Position numbers and translations under genes: made by a program. Below, piece after piece: positions 41,747 to 48,635 of a DNA stretch of 64,000 nucleotides. The DNA is from Rhodospirillaceae bacterium LM-1 (lineage in GTDB: Bacteria > Pseudomonadota > Alphaproteobacteria > Rhodospirillales > WMHbin7), in assembly GCA_902725215.1 (NCBI GenBank), contig CACUVI010000025.1, positions 44,326-108,325 of the forward strand. The letters run 5' to 3'. Under the pieces are notes generated by a model that made no database searches, was not told the DNA's origin, and saw nothing but the letters and a program-made list of their open reading frames with translations. How positions within the stretch are numbered: the first letter of the stretch is position 1; each line of letters starts with the position of its first letter.

Positions 41747-42130
41747 GTGTCGGGTAAACAAGTCAACATCCGTCTTACTCCAGGGGAGAAGGAGGAGTTT
41801 GAGGCTTATGCGAGGGGATTCGGGTTGGATGCCTCGGAACTGACAAAATTGCTCATTGTCCGCGAGTTCAGGTTGGACCGACTTGCCGAGAATAAAAATT
41901 GCGGCGGACTTTCGGCAGCGCAGAAACGGAATGGGGGGAATGAGAAGTCTCGCTTGCCAACTATCACGGCTCATTATTCATCGGCTAAAGACGTAGAAAT
42001 CTTTTCCTCTCATGCCAAGCAACGTCACATGAGCCGCGGCGCTGCCGGGGCTTGCCTTCTAAGGACCGAACTCAAGGAGAGATGGTTGGAAAAGGTGCTC
42101 CCTCTGAACTACCTGGAGACATTTAAATAA
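41747..42130 (+). CDS. Ribbon-helix-helix-like DNA-binding protein
   Basis: A 127-residue protein. The first 45 residues (VNIRLTPGEKEEFEAYARGFGLDASELTKLLIVREFRL) fit a ribbon-helix-helix fold as in MobC-type relaxosome proteins or antitoxins; a second, weaker copy may lie at VEIFSSHAKQRHMSRGAAGACLLRTELKERW. The start is GTG 41747. It stands alone, with no toxin or relaxase next to it, and a perfect palindrome lies upstream, so autorepression is plausible. Confidence 0.5.
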   Translation: MSGKQVNIRLTPGEKEEFEAYARGFGLDASELTKLLIVREFRLDRLAENKNCGGLSAAQKRNGGNEKSRLPTITAHYSSAKDVEIFSSHAKQRHMSRGAAGACLLRTELKERWLEKVLPLNYLETFK

Positions 42131-42151
42131 AGCAGCAACTGGCCTCCGTTG

Positions 42152-42553
42152 TCAGCCATGAACGTTTTTTGACTTCCTGCCCGATCTCCCCACCACCTTC
42201 TTCAACGCTGTATCGATCCTGGTTTGCCAGCCGGGGCCGGTGGCTTTGAAATGGTCCAGCACCTCTTGCGACAGGCGCAAAGAAACAAGCCTCTTGGTTG
42301 GCGTCTTCTGCGGCCCACGGCCTCGCCGATATTCGGCCACGATCTCGGGCACGACCTGAGAGGCCGGGCGGGCGCGTTTGAAATCTGCCGCCGTCCATTC
42401 CGGAATGTCGTCATCGTCACGGAAGGTGGCCGGAACAGCCTTAGGTTTGCGTTGAATTTTGCTCATACTGGCGAACCTCTCAGCCCTTTCGAAATCCACC
42501 CCGTGTTTATCCAGGTTGGCCCTTCGCTTGGCCTCGTCCCAATCGTAGTTCAT
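42152..42553 (-). CDS. brnA: BrnA-type antitoxin fused to a BrnT N-terminal remnant
   Basis: An open frame of 133 codons. Residues 1-27 (MNYDWDEAKRRANLDKHGVDFERAERF) are the start of a BrnT ribonuclease toxin, which is normally about 90 residues; the rest of the toxin is missing. From Met30 (42466) on it is a complete BrnA antitoxin: DDDIPEWTAADFKRARP, then the DNA-binding ribbon-helix-helix region TKRLVSLRLSQEVLDHFKATGPGWQTRIDTALKK. GAGAGG stands before Met30, so BrnA alone may be made from 42466. A -10-like TATACT touches the upstream ATG (42554-42559), which would put the transcript start inside the remnant. The toxin is therefore almost surely inactive. Confidence 0.75.
   Translation of the reverse strand: MNYDWDEAKRRANLDKHGVDFERAERFASMSKIQRKPKAVPATFRDDDDIPEWTAADFKRARPASQVVPEIVAEYRRGRGPQKTPTKRLVSLRLSQEVLDHFKATGPGWQTRIDTALKKVVGRSGRKSKNVHG
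42467..42553 (-). pseudogene. brnT: Truncated brnT toxin remnant
   Basis: Only the first beta-strand/helix of BrnT is left, joined in frame to brnA by what looks like an internal deletion of about 60 codons including the catalytic part. See the brnA entry. Confidence 0.65.
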
Positions 42554-42618
42554 AGTATAATGTAGCTACGAAATAACTTGCCTGCAAGCCCGATCTCGGG
42601 GTCAGCCACGGCTAGCCC

Positions 42619-43695
42619 CTATCTTCCGTCGATCAGTTCCAGTTGGCGCGAGCGCCAATCCAGCACCGCCGTATGTTTGGTCATCTTGCCAGCCAGGGCG
42701 GGGAATTCGGATTTAATGACGTTGGCGGCGTAATTGGATAGAAAGCGCGATTTCAACTCGGCCCGCGCGCGATCAACCCCAACTTCGTCATAGGGCGCCG
42801 AGGACAGCAGCAAGAAACCGTCATCGGGAATGCGCTTTGCCGCCATATTGCCCTCGATGATGGCGGCGGCCTTGCGAAGCGGGTCGGCCAAGTCCGGGCT
42901 GTAGGGTCCGATGATCAGGGCCTGATTGGGCGTATGCAGAAAGTCGAAACCGCGACCCAGGCAGATCGTCCATTCGCGGTGCTCGGCATTCAGCAGGCGC
43001 TCCCGCAGTTCAGCCTGTTCGCGCACCTGGGCGATGTGCGCAAGGTTGCCCTGAAGCAGCGGCAACAGATCGGCCCGCATCTGGGCTGGCATGTCGGGCA
43101 GAAGGGCTGCCAGACGCGGCTTCAAGGCGTCGGCCTCGTCGGCGGAAAGGGTTGACAAGTCTAGCGTGGCCCCATCGGCGCCGTGCAGGACCAAGGCGTC
43201 CTCGTCGGTTTCAAAGCCGCAGACCAGCGGGTAAACGGTGGCGTGGCCCTGGCCGAAAATATGTTCGACCTGCAGGCGGATTTCTTGCGTATGGGCCATC
43301 GCCGCCGCCTTGTCGAATTGAAAGCCGGCGCAGCCGCGCAAGGGGTCGGCCTTCGACCAGTGATAGGTGATTAGAAACAGAACGCGCCGCCCGCTGCCCA
43401 CCATGCGCAAAACGTGATGCGCCAACACCTCGCCCAAATGCGGCCAACCCAGATCGAACATGCCGCCCAAATTGCGAAAGGGCATCAGAATGCCGGGCGG
43501 CGTGTTGGTCGCCACCGGAATGTTGATGCGCCCGTCCATGCATTTCAGAACCGCAATGGCGGTGGGATGCTTTGCCAAATAGCGTTCGCGGGCCAGCCAG
43601 GCTTCCGGGCTGCGGAAAGTTTCGCCATGCCTGTGGGCCAGGTCGAACAGCCAGTCGATGCGCTGCTGGATCGGCTTGCTGTGAATATCGATCAT
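42619..43695 (-). CDS. CsoSCA-like carbonic anhydrase-related protein
   Basis: A 358-residue cytosolic protein. It has the beta-carbonic anhydrase motif C-x-D-x-R (Cys52, Asp54, Arg56 in LKCMDGRI) and a second metal pair His112...Cys122 (YHWSKADPLRGCAGF); the 10-residue gap is like that of carboxysomal CsoSCA (about 11) rather than the H-x2-C of normal beta enzymes. Other kept segments: PFRNLGGMFDLGWP and CGFETDEDALVLHG. No carboxysome genes are near. Activity is likely to be zinc-based but unproven. Confidence 0.7.
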   Translation of the reverse strand: MIDIHSKPIQQRIDWLFDLAHRHGETFRSPEAWLARERYLAKHPTAIAVLKCMDGRINIPVATNTPPGILMPFRNLGGMFDLGWPHLGEVLAHHVLRMVGSGRRVLFLITYHWSKADPLRGCAGFQFDKAAAMAHTQEIRLQVEHIFGQGHATVYPLVCGFETDEDALVLHGADGATLDLSTLSADEADALKPRLAALLPDMPAQMRADLLPLLQGNLAHIAQVREQAELRERLLNAEHREWTICLGRGFDFLHTPNQALIIGPYSPDLADPLRKAAAIIEGNMAAKRIPDDGFLLLSSAPYDEVGVDRARAELKSRFLSNYAANVIKSEFPALAGKMTKHTAVLDWRSRQLELIDGR

Positions 43696-43830
43696 GGCTA
43701 TTCCCCCGCTCCCATCGCCGACGGTTGAAATCTCATCTGCATGAAACCAAGGTTACATTGAAATAAGAATACGGACGATGCCTGTTTAAGCTATTCTTCA
43801 AGCGATCAGTCGTCACGGACGGAGGAAGCC

Positions 43831-44691
43831 ATGGACAAAGAGCTTAAAAGCCTTCTCGATTCAATGGGCGTGGGGCGTCGCGATTTTCTGGCCGGGGCCG
43901 CGCTGGTGGCCGGTTTCGCGCTGGCCGTGCAGCCGGTGGGGGCGCAAGCTATCAGCACGGATGCCAAGGGCTTGAAGGAAGGCATGGGCGAATTCGCCAG
44001 CTTGGGCGCGAAAGTGCCCGTCTATATGGCCAGGCCCGAGACAGGTTCGAAATGGCCGATCGTGCTGGTGATCCAGGAGATTTTTGGCGTCCATGAACAT
44101 ATCAAGGATCTGTGCCGCCGCTTGGCCAAGCAGGGCTATATGGCGGTGGCGCCCGAGCTTTACGTGCGCCAGGGCGATCCCAAGACCGTGGCCGACATCC
44201 AAAGCATCATGAAGACCATCGTGCCCATGGTGCCCGACGCCCAGGTGATGGCCGATCTTGACGCTTGCGCCGATTGGGCGGCCTTGCAGGGCGGCGACAT
44301 CAATCGCCTAGCCATCACCGGCTTTTGCTGGGGCGGGCGCATCGTTTGGCTTTACGCCGCCCACAGTTCGCGCCTGAAGGCGGGCGTGGCTTGGTATGGC
44401 CGTCTGGTCGGTGCGGCAAGCGACAACACCCCCAAACATCCCCAGGACATCGCCACCGAGATCAAGGCGCCGGTGCTGGGGCTTTATGGCGGGGCCGATC
44501 CCGGCATCCCCCAAGATACCGTCGAGAAAATGCGGGAGTCTCTGAAAAGAGCCACCAAGCAGGCCGAAATCGTGGTCTATCCCGAGGCTCCGCACGCCTT
44601 CAACGCCGATTACCGCCCCAGCTACCGCAAGGAACCGGCGGACGACGGCTGGAAACGCATGCTGGGCTGGATGAAAAAGAACGGCGTGTAG
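43831..44691 (+). CDS. Dienelactone hydrolase family protein, probably Tat-exported
   Basis: A 286-residue alpha/beta hydrolase. The catalytic triad is Cys166 (GFCWGG), Asp223 (GGADPGI) and His255 (APHAFNADY). A twin-arginine signal is seen at the N-terminus (GRRDFLAGAALVAGFAL...GAQA), predicting folded export to the periplasm. The substrate may be a lactone or ester other than dienelactone. GGAGGAAGCC precedes ATG 43831. An 8-bp hairpin at 44707-44732 follows the gene. Confidence 0.9.
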   Translation: MDKELKSLLDSMGVGRRDFLAGAALVAGFALAVQPVGAQAISTDAKGLKEGMGEFASLGAKVPVYMARPETGSKWPIVLVIQEIFGVHEHIKDLCRRLAKQGYMAVAPELYVRQGDPKTVADIQSIMKTIVPMVPDAQVMADLDACADWAALQGGDINRLAITGFCWGGRIVWLYAAHSSRLKAGVAWYGRLVGAASDNTPKHPQDIATEIKAPVLGLYGGADPGIPQDTVEKMRESLKRATKQAEIVVYPEAPHAFNADYRPSYRKEPADDGWKRMLGWMKKNGV

Positions 44692-44706
44692 GCAAGGACG
44701 CCCAAA

Positions 44707-44732
44707 GCCGGAAAAAGCCGATTCTTTCCGGC
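44707..44732. terminator. Hairpin between the hydrolase and glycosyltransferase genes
   Basis: GCCGGAAA (44707-44714) pairs perfectly with TTTCCGGC (44725-44732). It has no T-run on the plus strand, so termination would be weak or Rho-assisted. Confidence 0.35.
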
Positions 44733-44790
44733 GCAAAGCCGCTCTATGATGCCGCCCCATGAAGAGCGAACCTTTGCGGAATGACAGGGC

Positions 44791-45888
44791 ATGAGCGCCA
44801 GACCCGATCCGGTCTGGCGCCGCCTGGGCGCCTGCGCTTATCGCCTGGGGGTCAATTGGCGGACGATGGGTCTGTCGCCCGCCTTGCGTCAAGGCGCTGC
44901 CCCCTGCCTTTGGTATGGCGGGGCCAGGGCGGGAGAGGCGGGCGGGCCTGCGCTGAAACTGGCCAAGCTGGCTGCGATCTTTCCGCCAGCGGAGCGCCAT
45001 TTCAATCTGGCCTATCTGCTCAGCAACGCACCTTATCTGTCGCCTGCGTCCTTCAAGCGCTTGCGCAAGGCGGGCGTCAAGACGGCGCTCAATCAGAACG
45101 GCGTGTTCTACCCCGCTTGGTTCGCGGGCGACTGGCGGGCGCGCAATCTGCGAATGGCGATCGCCCATGAATGGGCCGACCATGTCTTTTACCAAAGCGA
45201 ATTTTGCCGTCTGGCCGCCCTGAAATTTCTGGGGCCGCGCCCCACGGGCTGGGAGATTTTGTACAACGCCGTCGACATCGACGCTTTCACGCCTGCCGCA
45301 GAGCAAGAATCGTCGCCGTTTCTGTTTCTCGTCACCGGCAAAATCGACGCGCATCAAACCTATCGCGTCGCCCAGGCCCTGGAAGGGCTTGCGCTGGCCC
45401 GTGGGCTTGGATTGCATGCCGGGTTGATCGTGGCGGGCATTCTGGACGACGAAGTCAAACGCCAGGCCCAGGCGATCATCGACCGTCAGTCGCTGCAGAA
45501 GTTTGTGTTGTTGCCCGGCCCTTATTCGCAAGCGCAAGCGCCCGGCCTTTATCGCTCGGCCCAGGCCTATCTGACGCTGACCCATCAAGACGCCTGCCCG
45601 ACGGGCGTTCTCGAAGCGATGGCTTCGGGCCTGCCTATCATCCATCCGTCATCCGGCGGCGTGCCGGAGCTGGCGGCTGAGGCGGGCATCGCCATCGAAA
45701 CCGGCGAGGATTGGGAAAAGCCCTTGATTCCCAGCGCCGACGCGGTGGCGAAGGCCATGCTGAAGGCGGCGGCAGACCGCGCAACCTTGTCGCCGTTGGC
45801 GCGAAGCCGCGCCCAGGCGCATTTCAGTTTCGACGCTTGGATCGAGCGCCACCGGCGGGTATTTCAAGACTTGCTGGAGCGGATATGA
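44791..45888 (+). CDS. Glycosyltransferase family 4-like protein
   Basis: A 365-residue GT-B enzyme. The N-terminal acceptor-binding domain contains ALNQNGVFYPAWFAGDW and HVFYQSEFC; the C-terminal donor domain has ILYNAVDIDAF, FLVTGKIDAHQTYRVAQAL and the GT4 signature region ACPTGVLEAMASGLPIIHPSSGGVPEL. It would add a sugar to a surface polysaccharide on the cytosolic side. It opens the plus-strand arm of the polysaccharide locus and overlaps the next gene by 4 bases. Confidence 0.85.
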   Translation: MSARPDPVWRRLGACAYRLGVNWRTMGLSPALRQGAAPCLWYGGARAGEAGGPALKLAKLAAIFPPAERHFNLAYLLSNAPYLSPASFKRLRKAGVKTALNQNGVFYPAWFAGDWRARNLRMAIAHEWADHVFYQSEFCRLAALKFLGPRPTGWEILYNAVDIDAFTPAAEQESSPFLFLVTGKIDAHQTYRVAQALEGLALARGLGLHAGLIVAGILDDEVKRQAQAIIDRQSLQKFVLLPGPYSQAQAPGLYRSAQAYLTLTHQDACPTGVLEAMASGLPIIHPSSGGVPELAAEAGIAIETGEDWEKPLIPSADAVAKAMLKAAADRATLSPLARSRAQAHFSFDAWIERHRRVFQDLLERI

Positions 45889-46733
45889 ACGAGCCTGCCG
45901 TCAGCATCGTGATTCCTTGCTACAACGGCGGTGCGGACCTGCCCGAAACCCTGGCCTCGCTCGAGCGCCAGACCTTCAAGGATTTTGAAGTCATCCTGGT
46001 TGACGACGGCAGCACGGATGCGACAACGCTCGCCTATCTGCAAAGCCTGCCCAGGCATATTCGCCAAATCCGCCAAGACAACAAGGGATTGCCTGCCGCG
46101 CGCAACATTGGCATGCGGGCGGCGAGAGGGGCATATTTACTGCCGCTCGATTGCGATGATTGTCTGGAGCCGTCCTTTCTGGCCGATGGGCTGAACGCCT
46201 TGCAAAATAACCCGGATGTTGGCTTCGCCTTCGCGCAGATGCGCCTGACCGGCGAGCTTCAGGGCGAAACGAAGAAAAGCTTCAATCCATTTGCCCAACT
46301 TTTTCTTAATCAATTGCCCTACTGCCTATTGATGCGAAAAAGCGCCTGGGAAAAGGCGGGCGGCTATGACGAAACCTTCCGTCTGGGCTATGAGGATTGG
46401 GAATTCAACATCCGCCTGATTGCGCAGGGCCAGCACGGTATTGCCATCGACAAGCCTTTGTTCGTTTACCGCGTTCGGGCGGGCGGCATGCTGAACAGCG
46501 TGTCCAGAAGCAGGCACGCCCAGTTGTGGCGGGCCATTCAGCAAAAGCATCCCGGCCTCTATCGCTTGGTGTCCCTGCTGAAAATGAAGCGGGCCTGCGA
46601 AGCCGCCCCCCTTCCTTACCCGGCGATCTTCCTGCTGGGGCTGCTGGCCGCTCATCGGCTGTTGCCAGATGCCTGGTTCAACGCATTGTATGCATGGCTG
46701 CTGGGTTTCTCGGCGGCTAGGCGCGCGGGCTAG
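45885..46733 (+). CDS. Glycosyltransferase family 2 protein
   Basis: A 282-residue GT-A enzyme. It begins VSIVIPCYNGGADLPETLASL, followed by DFEVILVDDGSTDATTL, GLPAARNIGMRAARG and the metal motif PLDCDDCLEP (DxD-like). Acceptor contacts lie in AGGYDETFRLGYEDWEFNIRL. The C-terminal hydrophobic stretch YPAIFLLGLLAAHRLL could touch the membrane. ATG 45885 overlaps the previous stop (ATGA); upstream open sequence in this frame lies within the preceding gene and is not used. Confidence 0.9.
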   Translation: MNEPAVSIVIPCYNGGADLPETLASLERQTFKDFEVILVDDGSTDATTLAYLQSLPRHIRQIRQDNKGLPAARNIGMRAARGAYLLPLDCDDCLEPSFLADGLNALQNNPDVGFAFAQMRLTGELQGETKKSFNPFAQLFLNQLPYCLLMRKSAWEKAGGYDETFRLGYEDWEFNIRLIAQGQHGIAIDKPLFVYRVRAGGMLNSVSRSRHAQLWRAIQQKHPGLYRLVSLLKMKRACEAAPLPYPAIFLLGLLAAHRLLPDAWFNALYAWLLGFSAARRAG

Positions 46734-46741
46734 GGGGCAAA

Positions 46742-48631
46742 ATGTGCGGCATCGCGGGATTGCTCAGCCAAGACCCTCGCCAGCTTGAGGCAAGGATTGC
46801 GGCCATGACGGCGGCGATCAGTCATCGCGGCCCTGATGGCAGCGGCATTTGGACCGATCCGCTGAACGGCATCGCGCTGGGCCATGCCCGCCTGTCCATC
46901 CGCGATCTGACGCCTGCTGGCGCGCAGCCCATGATCTCGGCCTGCCAGCGCTTCGCCATCACCTACAACGGCGAAATTTACAATGCCGATGAGCTAAAGG
47001 CCGCCATGCCGGGCCGGGTTTGGCATGGCACGTCGGACACCGAGATTTTGCTGGAACATTGCGCAGCCTTTGGCGTGGCCCCGACGCTAAAAGCCGCCAA
47101 CGGCATGTTCGCCTTCGCCCTTTGGGACCGCGAAAGCAAAACCCTGACCCTGGCCCGCGACCGTTTCGGAATCAAACCGCTTTACTGGGCTAAGGGCGGG
47201 CAAGATTTTCTGTTCGCTTCCGAGCTGCGCGCACTTTGCGCCGATGCGAGTTTCGGCCGCGATCTGGACGAGGCGGCGCTGGCGGCCCTGATGCGTCTGG
47301 GCTATGTGCCAGACCCGCTGTCGATCTGGAAGGCAGCCAGGAAACTGGAGCCGGGATCGCTGCTGACGTTGGCGCCTGGGCAAGAGCCTGCGATCCATCG
47401 CTGGTGGGATGCTGCAACCGCCATCCGGGCGGGCATGGCCCGCCAAGCAACAAGTTTGGCCGAGGAAACAGAGGAGTTGCTGCAAGACGCCATCAGGCGT
47501 CAGACGGTGTCCGACGTGCCCATCGGCGTGTTCTTGTCGGGCGGCATCGATTCCTCTGCCGTCGCCAGCCATCTGGCCGCCAGGACGGGGGGCGGATTGG
47601 ACAGTTTTACCGTTTCCTTCGACGAGGCGGGCTATGACGAAAGCGGTTACGCCAAGCGAATCGCCGACCATCTGGGATTTCGCCATCACGAGCAACGGCT
47701 GACAGCTTGCGATGCGCTGGCCATTGTGCCCGAACTGGCGCGGATCTATGACGAGCCTTTCGCCGACTCGTCGCAGATCCCTGCGGTTCTGATTTCGCGC
47801 TTTGCTAGGCAAAGGGTCAAGGTGGTCTTGTCGGGCGATGGCGGCGACGAACTCTTCGCAGGCTACAACCGACATCGTTTCGCGTTCAAAGACTGGCCAA
47901 GGCTGCAAATAATCCCCGCGCCGATGCGTCAAGCGCTGGCCGGACTGGTCCTGGCCCTGCCACATGGCGTCTGGGGAGCGCTGGGGACATTTTCCGGCCA
48001 AAAGCTGATGGCCGAGAAGATGCAAAAACTGGCGGCGATCCTGCCCTTGCGCTCGCTGGACGCGGCCTATGATTGTCTGGTCGGCCAAGGGCTTCTGATA
48101 GGGGAAAGCCCGCTTGCCATGACAAAGGCCAGCCCCTACCCTGTGCCCCCTTCAACCATCTCGGACTTGGATCTTCATCCGCTGGACCTTATGCAGCTTA
48201 AAGACATCCGCCACTATCTGCCTGGCGACATTCTGACCAAGGTTGACCGCGCCAGCATGGCCTGCGGGCTGGAAGTGCGCGTGCCGCTTTTGGACCACCG
48301 GCTGATCCCCCTGGCTTTTGCGCAAAGTCCCGGGCAGCGCTTTCAGGACGGCCAGGGCAAGGCGTTGCTGCGCCGAATTTTGCGAAAGCGCCTGCCCACC
48401 CAATTGTTCGAAGGGCGTCCCAAGCAGGGTTTCGCCGTTCCCATCGATGAGTGGCTGAAGGGTTCATTGAAAGACTGGGCGGGCGACCTTCTGGGCCGGG
48501 CCAAGAGCAGCGGCCTGTTCGATGCGCGCGTCATCGATGGCTGGTGGGCGGATCATCAGACGGGACGGCGCAAGCGTCACCACGCCTTGTGGTCCTTGCT
48601 TATGTTCCAGTCCTGGCGCGAGGAGCGGTAG
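46742..48631 (+). CDS. asnB: Asparagine synthase (glutamine-hydrolysing) family amidotransferase
   Basis: A 629-residue enzyme. The class II glutaminase domain starts MCGIAGLLSQ with the nucleophile Cys2 and has RGPDGSGIW and YNGEIYN; the synthetase domain has the ATP pyrophosphatase loop SGGIDSS (266-272) and LSGDGGDELFAGYNRHRF. Copies inside polysaccharide clusters usually amidate or modify sugar residues rather than make asparagine, so that role is likely here. It starts 8 bases after the GT2 stop and lies 4 bases before the double glycosyltransferase gene. Confidence 0.9.
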   Translation: MCGIAGLLSQDPRQLEARIAAMTAAISHRGPDGSGIWTDPLNGIALGHARLSIRDLTPAGAQPMISACQRFAITYNGEIYNADELKAAMPGRVWHGTSDTEILLEHCAAFGVAPTLKAANGMFAFALWDRESKTLTLARDRFGIKPLYWAKGGQDFLFASELRALCADASFGRDLDEAALAALMRLGYVPDPLSIWKAARKLEPGSLLTLAPGQEPAIHRWWDAATAIRAGMARQATSLAEETEELLQDAIRRQTVSDVPIGVFLSGGIDSSAVASHLAARTGGGLDSFTVSFDEAGYDESGYAKRIADHLGFRHHEQRLTACDALAIVPELARIYDEPFADSSQIPAVLISRFARQRVKVVLSGDGGDELFAGYNRHRFAFKDWPRLQIIPAPMRQALAGLVLALPHGVWGALGTFSGQKLMAEKMQKLAAILPLRSLDAAYDCLVGQGLLIGESPLAMTKASPYPVPPSTISDLDLHPLDLMQLKDIRHYLPGDILTKVDRASMACGLEVRVPLLDHRLIPLAFAQSPGQRFQDGQGKALLRRILRKRLPTQLFEGRPKQGFAVPIDEWLKGSLKDWAGDLLGRAKSSGLFDARVIDGWWADHQTGRRKRHHALWSLLMFQSWREER

Positions 48632-48635
48632 CCGC

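Noticed and set aside
38648-42620. Direct repeat of the tRNA-Gly 3' end as an attachment site
   Set aside because: I looked near 42550-42620 for a second TTCGAATCCC...CCGCTCCA and found none, and no integrase gene is present.
44308-45645. 445-codon minus-strand frame
   Set aside because: Antisense to the dienelactone hydrolase and GT4 genes, both with clear catalytic motifs.
47087-48088. 333-codon minus-strand frame opposite asnB
   Set aside because: Shadow of the amidotransferase gene; no family resemblance.
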